Positions 27,868-36,033 of a stretch of 47,144 nt of DNA are shown piece after piece (within the stretch, counting starts at the first letter, position 1; every line of letters starts with the position of its first letter). Made by a program: the position numbers and the translations under genes. The notes under the pieces were generated by a model, which did not search any database, was not told where the DNA came from, and was given only the letters and a program-made list of their open reading frames with translations. Source of the DNA: UBA8517 sp964606975 (lineage in GTDB: Bacteria > Patescibacteriota > Microgenomatia > UBA8517); assembly GCA_964606975.1 (NCBI GenBank), contig CAZSGY010000021.1:1-47144 (forward strand). The letters run 5' to 3'.

Positions 27868-29679
27868 ATGGAAATACGAAACGTTGCTATTATTGCGCAC
27901 GTCGACCACGGTAAAACTACCCTGGTAGATGCTTTGCTGCACCAAAGCCACACCGAAATGAAAAAAGAGATCGCTGAGCAATCTGCGATCTTGGATTCAA
28001 ACGAGCTTGAGCGCGAGCGCGGAATTACAATCTTTAGTAAGAACGCATCGGTTCAGTATAAAGGGGTAAAAATAAATATTATCGATACCCCAGGACATGC
28101 CGACTTCGGAGGGGAAGTGGAGCGTGTTTTATCTATGGCAGACGGCGCGCTTCTTTTGGTGGATGCGAAAGAAGGTCCAATGCCTCAAACCCGCTTTGTA
28201 CTTCGTGAGGCGCTTAAATTGGGATTAAAAATCATTGTTGTTGTCAATAAAATTGACAAAAAGGGTGCAAGACCTGAATGGGTACAGGGGAAAACTTTTG
28301 ATCTTTTTGTAGAGCTGGGGGCAAACGAAGAAACCGCTCTTTTTCCCACAGTCTATGCTTCAGGGCGCGACGGCCTTGCCGGGCTTGAACCAGATATTAC
28401 CAAAATGACCGATATATCGCCCATTTTTGATTCTATATTAAAGTATATTCCCGAACCGGACGCACACCCGGGAGAGCCTCTTCAAATGCTTGTAAGTAAT
28501 ATTACCTACGATAATTACAAAGGTAGAATCGCTATAGGCAAAATCCATTCCGGAAGTATTAAAAATGGCCAGGATATTATTCACATCAACCGTGACGGAA
28601 TTCAGAAAAAATACAAAATTACTTCGCTTTTTACCTTTAAAGGTTTGGGGAAAGTAGAGGAAAAAGAAGCATTAGCGGGAGACATAGTTGCCGTAAGCGG
28701 AATACCGGATGTAAATATTGGAGAAACTATTGCCGATCCCATTACCCCTATTGCCTTACCACTTTTAGATATTGAGCAACCGACCGTTAAGATGATATTT
28801 AAAGTGAACGATTCTCCTTTCGGAGGAAAAGAGGGAGAATTTAAGACCAGCAGCCAACTCCGCGCACGACTTTATAAAGAACTTGAAACCGATGTAGCTT
28901 TGAAAGTTGAGGACAATACTGATGGCACCTGGACCGTTTCAGGCAGGGGAGAACTTCATTTGGCAATTCTTATTGAAAGAATGAGAAGGGAAGGGTACGA
29001 ATTTCAAGTAAGCCGGCCCCACGTTATCAATCACGTCGTCGACGGGAAGGTAATGACACCATTTGAAAAAGTTTATGTTGAAGTTCCTGAGGAATATTCC
29101 GGCGTTATTATTCAAAAAATGGGGCAAAGGCACGCAAAAATGGACAACCTGGAAACCACCGAAGGAATTACTTATATTGAATTTACGGTTGCAACGAAGG
29201 AACTTATCGGATTTAGGAGTGAATTTATAACCGATACCAAAGGTCTTGGAATTATAAACTCCGCTTTTTATGAATTTCTTCCTGATGACGGATTCACCCG
29301 CAACAGGGATCGCGGAAGCATGGTCGCCTACGAATCCGGAGAAACAAGATTGTATGGTATGACTCAGGTACAAGATCAGGGTGAGTTTTTTATTGGACCC
29401 GCAGAGAAAGTTTATAAAGGACAAGTTATCGGACAATGTAACAGAAGCGGAGATTTGAGGGTTAATGCCTGCAAAGAAAAGAAGTTGAGCAATATGAGAA
29501 GTAAGGGTGACGGCACAATGGAACATTTTAATGCGCCACGTAGAATGGGGCTTGATGACGCGCTGGAGTATATTGATGATACAGAGTTAGTTGAAGTAAC
29601 TCCCAAGTCAGTCAGGATCAGAAAAATTATTTTGGATGAAACGGAGGCCAGAAAGGCCGCCAAATTGACAAAACATTGA
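27868..29679 (+). CDS. typA: ribosome-associated translational GTPase TypA/BipA
   Basis: 603 residues, the usual length. The G domain begins RNVAIIAHVDHGKTTLVDAL (G1), with the switch I region ERERGITIFSKNA, G3 DTPGHADFGGEVER and G4 NKIDKKGARP. Then EF-G-like domains II, III and V and the specific C-terminal domain (GMTQVQDQGEFFIGPAEKVY, LSNMRSKGDGTMEHF) that separates BipA from EF-G. It assists 50S assembly and stress translation. It ends in TGA. Confidence 0.96.
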   Translation: MEIRNVAIIAHVDHGKTTLVDALLHQSHTEMKKEIAEQSAILDSNELERERGITIFSKNASVQYKGVKINIIDTPGHADFGGEVERVLSMADGALLLVDAKEGPMPQTRFVLREALKLGLKIIVVVNKIDKKGARPEWVQGKTFDLFVELGANEETALFPTVYASGRDGLAGLEPDITKMTDISPIFDSILKYIPEPDAHPGEPLQMLVSNITYDNYKGRIAIGKIHSGSIKNGQDIIHINRDGIQKKYKITSLFTFKGLGKVEEKEALAGDIVAVSGIPDVNIGETIADPITPIALPLLDIEQPTVKMIFKVNDSPFGGKEGEFKTSSQLRARLYKELETDVALKVEDNTDGTWTVSGRGELHLAILIERMRREGYEFQVSRPHVINHVVDGKVMTPFEKVYVEVPEEYSGVIIQKMGQRHAKMDNLETTEGITYIEFTVATKELIGFRSEFITDTKGLGIINSAFYEFLPDDGFTRNRDRGSMVAYESGETRLYGMTQVQDQGEFFIGPAEKVYKGQVIGQCNRSGDLRVNACKEKKLSNMRSKGDGTMEHFNAPRRMGLDDALEYIDDTELVEVTPKSVRIRKIILDETEARKAAKLTKH

Positions 29680-29680
29680 C

Positions 29681-29702
29681 TTTAGCATCCCAAAAAGCTA
29701 AA
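29681..29702 (+). terminator. weak terminator-like hairpin after typA
   Basis: TTTAGC (29681-29686) and GCTAAA (29697-29702) form a 6-bp stem with a 10-nt loop, followed by TTATTG. It overlaps the thrS promoter region (TTGACT at 29676-29681, then TAAATT at 29699-29704), so it may not be a true terminator. Confidence 0.35.
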
Positions 29703-29710
29703 TTATTGTT

Positions 29711-29855
29711 AGAAAGTTAGTTTTACTGTGATTCGAACTCACCAATCGAGGAGCGAAACTAACTACCACGAGAAGTAATTGAAGTGGAACCACGCTTCGG
29801 AAGCTTCGGCGCAAGCTGACTTCACAAGTCGTCTTCAAGGAAGTATCATTAAACT
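29711..29855 (+). promoter_or_regulatory. T-box riboswitch (threonine, compact Stem I, translational type)
   Basis: Stem I: GTTAGTTT (29716-29723) pairs perfectly with AAACTAAC (29756-29763); the inner stem TTCG/CGAG closes an 11-nt loop AACTCACCAAT whose ACC (29741-29743) is a threonine codon. Antiterminator/antisequestrator: TTGAAG (29779-29784), 7-nt bulge TGGAACC (29785-29791), ACG (29792-29794), closed by CGTCTTCAA (29830-29838). That is the exact T-box architecture, with UGGA able to pair with a UCCA tRNA end. CTTC-AAG-GAAG (29833-29843) can instead hide the AAGGAAG ribosome site. No T-run follows, so control is probably translational. Confidence 0.8.
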
Positions 29856-31604
29856 ATGGATTTAGAAAAGTTAAGACATTCTTGCTCCCATCTTATGGCA
29901 GCAGCCGTTATGGAATTGTGGCCCGAAGCCAAGCTTACTCTTGGTCCGGCGATTGAGGAAGGATTTTACTACGATATCGATTTCGGTGATGCAAAAATTT
30001 CCGAAGATGATTTTCCAAAAATTGAAAAGAAAATGCACGAGATTGCAAAATCGTGGAAAGGATTTGAAAAACAATCAATTTCGCAAGAGGACGCCTTGCA
30101 GGCGTGTGGGGATAATAAATATAAAAGGGAACTTATAGAGGAGATTGCCAAAAAGGGTGAAGAAATAACTTTTTATAAAGCAGGAAATTTCTCGGATCTG
30201 TGCCGGGGAGGGCATGTCGAAAAACCTTCAAAAGATTTGAAATTTTTTAAGCTTCTTTCCGTAGCCGGTGCCTATTGGAGGGGAGACGAAAAAAACAAAA
30301 TGTTAACCCGTATTTACGGCACTATTTTTCCGACACAAAAGGAGTTGGATGAGTATCTGGAAAGAGTGAAACTTGCCGAAGAATCTGATCATAGGAAAAT
30401 CGGTAAGGAGTTAAATCTTTTTGTATTTTCTGACTTAGTCGGAAAAGGTCTGCCGCTTCTTACTCCCAAAGGATCAATTATTAGACGGGAACTCGAAAGC
30501 TTTGTCGTTGATGAAGAAACAAAAAACGGCTACAAGCACGTTTATACACCGCCACTCGCTAAAACAGATCTTTACAAAACTTCCGGGCATTACCCTTACT
30601 ATAAAGACACGATGTATCCTGTTATGAAAGTTGACGAAGAAGAACTAATTCTCAGGCCCATGACCTGTCCTCATCACTTTATGCTGTATAAAAGTACGCC
30701 ACATAGCTACAAGGAGCTTCCTCTTAAAATAGCCGAGATTTCGCCACAATTCAGGTACGAAAAGAGCGGGGAGCTTTCGGGTCTTATGAGAGTCAGAACA
30801 TTTACTCTCTCAGACTCTCACATTTTTGCAACAAAAGAGCAGGCTGAAGAAATTATTAAGGATGTAATAAATTTGATAAACGACCTTAACGGAAAGCTTG
30901 GGTTTGAGGTCGGTACCGATTACCGCTTCAGACTTTCCCTGGGAGACAGAAATGATGAGAAAAAATATTATAAAGATAATAAGGCTTGGGATTACGCAGA
31001 AAATGTTTTGAGAAGCGTGCTTAAAGAAATCGATGCACCATTTTTTGAAGCTCCGGGTGAGGCTGCCTTTTACGGACCCAAAATCGATGTCCAAATGAAA
31101 AAGGTAAATGGGTCTGAGGAAACGGCATTTACTGTCCAATACGATTTTGTTATGCCAAAAAGATTTGAGCTGAAATATATTAATGAAAAGGGGGAGGAGG
31201 CCGAACCTATCGTTATTCATAGAGCTTCAATTGGTGCAATTGAACGAACAATGGCATTTTTAATTGAAAAATACAGAGGAAATTTTCCAACTTGGCTTAC
31301 CCCTGTCCAGGTTAAAGTCTTGCCAATTACCGAAAATCATCTGAAATACGCAAACAAAGTGGTTGAGGATCTGAAAAATGCCGGAGTTAGGGCAGAAATT
31401 GATGATAGAAACGAAAGACTTCAGGCAAAAATCCGTGACGCCCAGTTATCAAAAGTTTCCTATATGTTTATTGTCGGCGACAGGGAAGCTGAGGCTGGAA
31501 AGGTGGCTGTAAGGAAAAGAAACGGGGAAGATTTGGGGTCAAAGGATCTGGAAGAATTTATTAAAGCCGTAAGGAAGGAAATCGACGAAAAGGCTCTTCC
31601 TTAA
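29856..31604 (+). CDS. thrS: threonyl-tRNA synthetase lacking the TGS domain
   Basis: 582 residues against about 640. The protein starts directly at the editing domain (LRHSCSHLMAAAV with the HxxxH metal pair); the N-terminal TGS domain is missing. The class II catalytic core follows: motif 2 near RYEKSGELSGLMRVRTF, the zinc ligand Cys in RPMTCPHHFMLYK, the second ligand His in SDSHIF, motif 3 RASIGAIERTMAFLIE, and a C-terminal anticodon-binding domain (VLPITENHLKYANKVVEDLK). It charges tRNA-Thr. The T-box upstream indicates induction when uncharged tRNA-Thr accumulates. Confidence 0.95.
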   Translation: MDLEKLRHSCSHLMAAAVMELWPEAKLTLGPAIEEGFYYDIDFGDAKISEDDFPKIEKKMHEIAKSWKGFEKQSISQEDALQACGDNKYKRELIEEIAKKGEEITFYKAGNFSDLCRGGHVEKPSKDLKFFKLLSVAGAYWRGDEKNKMLTRIYGTIFPTQKELDEYLERVKLAEESDHRKIGKELNLFVFSDLVGKGLPLLTPKGSIIRRELESFVVDEETKNGYKHVYTPPLAKTDLYKTSGHYPYYKDTMYPVMKVDEEELILRPMTCPHHFMLYKSTPHSYKELPLKIAEISPQFRYEKSGELSGLMRVRTFTLSDSHIFATKEQAEEIIKDVINLINDLNGKLGFEVGTDYRFRLSLGDRNDEKKYYKDNKAWDYAENVLRSVLKEIDAPFFEAPGEAAFYGPKIDVQMKKVNGSEETAFTVQYDFVMPKRFELKYINEKGEEAEPIVIHRASIGAIERTMAFLIEKYRGNFPTWLTPVQVKVLPITENHLKYANKVVEDLKNAGVRAEIDDRNERLQAKIRDAQLSKVSYMFIVGDREAEAGKVAVRKRNGEDLGSKDLEEFIKAVRKEIDEKALP

Positions 31605-31644
31605 CTCCACTTGAACAAATTTCACTTTTTAGGTACAATTCACG

Positions 31645-31650
31645 TATAGT
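31645..31650 (+). promoter_or_regulatory. -10 box TATAGT of the infC operon
   Basis: TATAGT ends 6 nt before the TTG start of infC at 31657; a second possible -10, TACAAT, is at 31634-31639. Confidence 0.5.
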
Positions 31651-31656
31651 TAAACA

Positions 31657-32232
31657 TTGGTAAAACAAAATCTTTTTTGGCGTACAGACTTTCGGATCAG
31701 AGCCCCGGCGCTTCGAGTCATAGATTCTGAAGGCAAGCTAGTGGGAGTTTTGAGTCGGGACGAAGCGATTGCAAAAGCAAAGGATGCAGGATTAACTTTA
31801 GTCGAAATTGCACCCAACGCAACGCCGCCTGTAGCTAAAATCGTAGATTTTGGTAAGTTTAAGTATTCGGAGGAGAAAAAAGCACGTGCACAAGCTAAAA
31901 AAGTAAAGGGTGGGGAAGTCAAAGAAATTCGTTTTTCACCGTTTATAGCAGAAAACGATTTTAATGTTCGGATCGGGAGAATTAAAGAGTTTTTTGAAGA
32001 CAAGAATAAAGTCAGGGTTGTGGTCGTATTTAGAGGGCCGCAAATGAGAGTTAAGCACGTAGGTTACGATGTAATTAACAGAATTAAAAAAGCTTTTGGT
32101 GATACAATCATTACCGATATGGAGCCAAAGTTTTTAGGTAAACATCTGGTAACCGTAATTTCGCCGTTAAATAAGGTAAAAGTCAAAGGACAGGAGACAA
32201 AAGAAGATAAAAATGAGCAAACGAAAAGTTAG
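31657..32232 (+). CDS. infC: translation initiation factor IF-3
   Basis: 191 residues from TTG 31657. The N-domain starts FRIRAPALRVIDSEGKLVG and ends with the linker after DAGLTLVEIAPNATPPVAKI; the C-domain carries KEIRFSPFIAENDFNVRIGRIKEFF and KVRVVVVFRGPQM. It binds 30S and checks the initiation codon. The start is non-AUG, as is common for infC, which allows autoregulation; here it is UUG and seems leaderless. It heads the conserved infC-rpmI-rplT operon and overlaps rpmI by 20 bp. Confidence 0.95.
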   Translation: MVKQNLFWRTDFRIRAPALRVIDSEGKLVGVLSRDEAIAKAKDAGLTLVEIAPNATPPVAKIVDFGKFKYSEEKKARAQAKKVKGGEVKEIRFSPFIAENDFNVRIGRIKEFFEDKNKVRVVVVFRGPQMRVKHVGYDVINRIKKAFGDTIITDMEPKFLGKHLVTVISPLNKVKVKGQETKEDKNEQTKS

Positions 32233-32440
32233 AAAATCAATTACGAACAGATTTAAGGTAACCAGAACCGGCAAGGTTATGCGTCGCCAGGGTTTTAGGA
32301 GACATCTTAAAAAGAGTAAAACGAGCAAACAACTCACAAACTTAAAGAAAGTTATTGAGCTGAAGGGTTTTTATGCTAAGAAGATAAGACGCGCAGTAGG
32401 TAAAAGAGTTCATAAAAAATCGGTGAAAGTCGAAAAATAA
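32213..32440 (+). CDS. rpmI: 50S ribosomal protein bL35
   Basis: 75 residues, very basic. It opens SKRKVRKSITNRFKVTRTGKV and has the conserved RRQGFRRHLKKSKTSKQ stretch. It starts inside the end of infC (20-bp overlap) and is followed 4 bp later by rplT. The length is slightly above the usual 65. Confidence 0.94.
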   Translation: MSKRKVRKSITNRFKVTRTGKVMRRQGFRRHLKKSKTSKQLTNLKKVIELKGFYAKKIRRAVGKRVHKKSVKVEK

Positions 32441-32444
32441 TACT

Positions 32445-32801
32445 ATGAGAGTTAAATCAATTTCAGCCAGAAGACATAGGAAAATGCTTGCCCGTGCAAA
32501 AGGTTATAAGCAAGCAAGAAGCAAAAGAATTCAAGTTGCCAAAGAAGCTTTGGTACACGCCGGTTCTTATGCCTACCATGGCAGAAAACTCAAGAAAAGA
32601 GATTTAAGAAGCCTTTGGATCACCAGAGTGGGTGCGGCTGTCAAAGAAATGGGTATTTCCTACAGCAAATTTATAGCCGGACTTAAAAAAGAGAAAATTG
32701 AAATCGACAGAAAAATTCTGAGCGAGATTGCCACACGCGATCCTGAGACATTTAAAAAGATTGTCAAAGAAGCAGGCTTTAACTTTGCCAAACCCGAATA
32801 A
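32445..32801 (+). CDS. rplT: 50S ribosomal protein bL20
   Basis: 118 residues, the normal length. It binds 23S rRNA early in 50S assembly and can repress its own operon. Signatures: RRHRKMLARAKGYKQARSKR, AYHGRKLKKRDLRSLWITR and SYSKFIAGLKKEKIEIDRKI. Last gene of infC-rpmI-rplT, followed by a clear terminator. Confidence 0.97.
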   Translation: MRVKSISARRHRKMLARAKGYKQARSKRIQVAKEALVHAGSYAYHGRKLKKRDLRSLWITRVGAAVKEMGISYSKFIAGLKKEKIEIDRKILSEIATRDPETFKKIVKEAGFNFAKPE

Positions 32802-32829
32802 GGGGTGGTAAATGTGGATCGAAGAATCA

Positions 32830-32857
32830 CCCCGAAAATATCGGGGTTTTTTTATTT
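32830..32857 (+). terminator. intrinsic terminator of infC-rpmI-rplT
   Basis: CCCCGA (32830-32835) and TCGGGG (32841-32846) around AAATA, followed by seven T. Confidence 0.9.
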
Positions 32858-32936
32858 TAAAATACAGATGATGTCAAGCACAGACAGAAATAAGATCTTT
32901 CCCGAAAGGAAAGTAGCCTTATTGTAAAGAAAAATA

Positions 32937-32942
32937 TAGAAT
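32937..32942 (+). promoter_or_regulatory. -10 box TAGAAT of pheS
   Basis: TAGAAT ends exactly 7 nt before the pheS ATG. A hairpin CTTTCC-CGAAA-GGAAAG lies upstream (about 32898-32914). Confidence 0.45.
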
Positions 32943-32949
32943 AGTTTAT

Positions 32950-33978
32950 ATGCAAGATGATATCTTAAGCATCAAAAATCAGGCACTTGCTCAAATCATG
33001 TCAGCCGAAAGTGCCGCTGAACTTGAACAAATAAGAATTGATTATTTCGGCAGAAACGGAAAAATCACTTCGCTTATTAAAAATATTAAAAATCTGAACC
33101 CTTCAGAAAAAAAACAAATAGGCCAAACCATTAATGAGGCCAAAAAGTCAATCGAATCCTTAATCCTCAACCAAAAAAATAGTTTTAAAGAAAATGTAAG
33201 GGAATGGTTTGACCCGACAATCCCGGGAATCAAACCGAGAATCGGACATTTACACCTAGTAACACAGGCGATTGGCGAAATCTCAAAAGTCTTTGAGGGA
33301 ATTGGTTTTGAGAGAGCGAGATACCCGGAAGTTGAATGGGACTATTTTGCATTCGAAGGTTTGAACATGCCAAAAGAACACCCTGCGCGGGACGAGTGGG
33401 AAACTTTTTTTCTTGATGTACCTGAAAATAAAAGACCGAAAACCGGAAAAATGGTGCTTACCCCGCATACAAGCAACGGACAAGTAAGAGACATGATCGG
33501 CAAACCTCTACCTATCCGAATGATAAACATTTCCAAAACCTACAGAAGGCAATCTGACATCAGTCATGTTCCTATGTTTCATCAATTTGAAGGTTTAGTG
33601 GTTGATGAAGGAATTTCGATTGTAAATCTTAAAGGAACATTAGATTATTTTGCAAAAAGTTTTTTCGGTAAAGACAGAAAAACAAGACTTAGACCGTACC
33701 ATTTCCAATTTACGGAGCCATCGTTTGAAATAGATATCAGTTGCGGCAACTGCAACGGAGCCGGTTGTAAACTTTGTAAAGCCGGTTGGTTGGAACTTGG
33801 CGGCGCGGGAATGGTTCATCCGAATGTTTTGAAAGCCGCAGGAATAAATCCAAACATTTATTCGGGCTTTGCTTTTGGATGGGGGGTCGAAAGAACTTAC
33901 ATGATGAAATCAGGATTAAACATACCAGACGTAAGAATGATTTACAGTACGGATTTGCGTTATTTAACTCAATTTTAA
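32950..33978 (+). CDS. pheS: phenylalanyl-tRNA synthetase alpha subunit
   Basis: 342 residues. An N-terminal coiled coil (about 1-85) that binds tRNA precedes the class II catalytic domain: HLHLVTQAIGEISKVFEGIGF, the motif 2 region MINISKTYRRQSDISHVPMF, QFEGLVVDEG, and motif 3 near GFAFGWGVERTYMM. Before motif 3 there is a zinc-knuckle-like insertion, Cys265-x2-Cys268-x4-Cys273-x2-Cys276 (CGNCNGAGCKLC), seen in a subset of bacterial PheS. It works as a heterotetramer with PheT, encoded 96 bp downstream. Confidence 0.96.
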   Translation: MQDDILSIKNQALAQIMSAESAAELEQIRIDYFGRNGKITSLIKNIKNLNPSEKKQIGQTINEAKKSIESLILNQKNSFKENVREWFDPTIPGIKPRIGHLHLVTQAIGEISKVFEGIGFERARYPEVEWDYFAFEGLNMPKEHPARDEWETFFLDVPENKRPKTGKMVLTPHTSNGQVRDMIGKPLPIRMINISKTYRRQSDISHVPMFHQFEGLVVDEGISIVNLKGTLDYFAKSFFGKDRKTRLRPYHFQFTEPSFEIDISCGNCNGAGCKLCKAGWLELGGAGMVHPNVLKAAGINPNIYSGFAFGWGVERTYMMKSGLNIPDVRMIYSTDLRYLTQF

Positions 33979-33981
33979 ATG

Positions 33982-34051
33982 GACATGAGCATAGCTCTAT
34001 CCAACAATTTGTAGAATAAATTAAAGATGGACATAAGCGAGGCTTGTGTCC
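33982..34051 (+). repeat. two related hairpins between pheS and pheT
   Basis: Hairpin 1: GGACATGAGC-ATA-GCTC-TA-TCC (33982-34003). Hairpin 2: GGACATAAGC-GAG-GCTTGTGTCC, a 10-bp stem (34029-34051). Both begin ATGGACAT, as does the pheT start itself. There is no T-run. They may be a duplicated leader element or mRNA-processing sites. Confidence 0.5.
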
Positions 34052-34074
34052 CCAAGGAATAAAATTATTATATT

Positions 34075-36033
34075 ATGGACATAAAAATTTTAGATAGCTG
34101 GCTAAGGGAGTATCTGGAGACAACGGCTACTCCTGTCAAAATTGCAGAGTATCTGTCTTTGTGTGGCCCCTCAGTTGAAAGGATTAAAGATTTTGGTAGC
34201 GACAAAGTTTTTGATATAGAGGTAACAACCAACAGAATTGATACGGCTTCAGTTTATGGCATCGCCCGCGAAGCTTCCGCGATTCTCCCCAGATTCAATA
34301 TCCCGGCAAAATTAAAAACTATTAAAGCTATCGAGGGCCAATACAAATTTGTTAAGAAAGTGAATTATCTTGCCGCCCGGGTGGATGTACACCTTTGCCC
34401 CAGGTTTACCGCTGTTTTAGTAAAAAATATAAAATTCGGGGAATCTCCTCAAATTATCAAAGACAGGCTGGAATCAGCAGGGGTGCGAAGCCTGAATAAT
34501 ATTGTAGATATCAGTAACTATATAATGCTCGAGCTCGGACAGCCGATGCATGTATTCGATTACGACAAAATTGCAAGAGCCACGATGATTCTAAGGGAAA
34601 GTAAAAAAGGAGAAAAAATTACCACACTGGATAAAAAGGGTTTTGTTTTGGAAGATGGAGATATTGTAATCGAAGACGGTGAGGGGCGGTTAATTGATTT
34701 AGCCGGAGTAATGGGAGGCGACTTAAGTGCTATAGATGAAAATACAAAAAATGTTCTCCTTTTTGTACAAACGTATAATCCGGCGAAAATTAGAAAAACA
34801 TCTATGAGGCTGGCACAAAGGACAGCGGCTGCGTCAATATTCGAAAAAGGAACTGATACGGAGCTAGTAACCCCCGCAATTCTTAGGGCTATTGAAATGT
34901 TTAAGGAGATTGCCGGTGGTATTCCTGAAAAAGAGATTTTAAATATTTATCCTTCTCCTCCAAAAGCAAAAAAAATATCGCTTGAGATGGATTTTATTGA
35001 GAAGAGACTGGGAGTTTCGATTTCCAAGACCGACATATCCGCTTATTTAAGATCTTTAGAATTTGAAACAATTTGGAAAGGGTCTACTCTTGAAATTGGC
35101 ATTCCATCGTTCAGACAAAATGACATTCTTGGTAAGGAAGATATCCTGGAAGAAATTGCCAGGATTTACGGTTATCACAATTTGCCAAGCGTGATTATGG
35201 CAGGTAAGTTGCCGGGGCGGATCAGTTCTCCCAGGTTTGCGTTTGAAGAAAAAGTTAAAAACTATTTGGCTGATTGGGGAGGCAGTGAAGTGTATACGTT
35301 GTCGCTTGTGCCGGAAAAATACGCCGGATTAAACGCACTAAAACTTAAAAATCCCTTGGGCACAGATAGCGAGTATTTAAGAACCGGCTTGATGCCTTCC
35401 CTTATTGCTGCAGCTAATTTAAACTCTGGGACAACAGAAAGTTTCCATTTGTTTGAAGTAGCAAATGTCTACATTCCCAGAAAAGAAAATTTACCTGATG
35501 AAAAACTTACTCTCGCAGGAATTTTTGAAGGTTATTCCTACCGCGAAGCCAAAGGAATAATTGAAGCATTGTTGCAAAAACTTAATATTACAGCGGAATT
35601 CATAAGCGAAGAGAATAAAGGATATGCAGCGGGAAAATCGTTAACCATAAAATCAGAAAAAGAAATATTGGGATATTTAGGATATACGGAGAATTCACGG
35701 AATATTTACTATGAATTTGAAGTAGCTAAACTTTTTAATCTCAGCCAAAAGAATCCGACTTACAAAGAAATACCCAAATATCCGTCCCAAGTCGAAGATA
35801 TTACTCTCATACTTCCCGAAAGAACCAAGGTCGGTGAACTGACTAACATTTTTGAATCTGAGTTACGTATACAAAAATATGAGTTGACAAGTATTTATGA
35901 CAACAATAATTTTACTTTCAGGATATGGTATCAGGATCCAACAAAGACTCTAACCGATATAGATATCGAGAAAATTCGTAATAAAATCCTTGCCAAACTT
36001 AAAGAAAAATTCGGTATTCAAGTTAAGGAGTAG
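34075..36033 (+). CDS. pheT: phenylalanyl-tRNA synthetase beta subunit, lacking the EMAP-II/OB domain
   Basis: 652 residues against about 800. The N-terminus (ILDSWLREYLETTATPVKIAEYLSLCG) passes within a few residues to DIEVTTNRIDTASVYGIARE, so the OB-fold tRNA-binding domain normally inserted there (about 110 residues) is missing. Then come the B3/4 editing domain (PQIIKDRLESAGVRSLNNIVDISNY, GQPMHVFDYDKI), B5, the catalytic-like core, and the C-terminal anticodon-binding FDX-ACB domain (YPSQVEDITLILPE...). The ATG follows TAAAAT (34060-34065) by 9 nt. The 3' end overlaps the convergent PBP gene by 11 bp. Confidence 0.94.
   Translation: MDIKILDSWLREYLETTATPVKIAEYLSLCGPSVERIKDFGSDKVFDIEVTTNRIDTASVYGIAREASAILPRFNIPAKLKTIKAIEGQYKFVKKVNYLAARVDVHLCPRFTAVLVKNIKFGESPQIIKDRLESAGVRSLNNIVDISNYIMLELGQPMHVFDYDKIARATMILRESKKGEKITTLDKKGFVLEDGDIVIEDGEGRLIDLAGVMGGDLSAIDENTKNVLLFVQTYNPAKIRKTSMRLAQRTAAASIFEKGTDTELVTPAILRAIEMFKEIAGGIPEKEILNIYPSPPKAKKISLEMDFIEKRLGVSISKTDISAYLRSLEFETIWKGSTLEIGIPSFRQNDILGKEDILEEIARIYGYHNLPSVIMAGKLPGRISSPRFAFEEKVKNYLADWGGSEVYTLSLVPEKYAGLNALKLKNPLGTDSEYLRTGLMPSLIAAANLNSGTTESFHLFEVANVYIPRKENLPDEKLTLAGIFEGYSYREAKGIIEALLQKLNITAEFISEENKGYAAGKSLTIKSEKEILGYLGYTENSRNIYYEFEVAKLFNLSQKNPTYKEIPKYPSQVEDITLILPERTKVGELTNIFESELRIQKYELTSIYDNNNFTFRIWYQDPTKTLTDIDIEKIRNKILAKLKEKFGIQVKE

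Noticed and set aside
28939..29526. 195-codon minus-strand ORF inside typA, and similar long antisense ORFs elsewhere
   Set aside because: They lie wholly antisense to well-conserved genes and show no protein-like motifs.
31656..31658. ATT as the infC start codon
   Set aside because: The ATT at 31656 is out of frame with IF3; the in-frame codon is TTG 31657.
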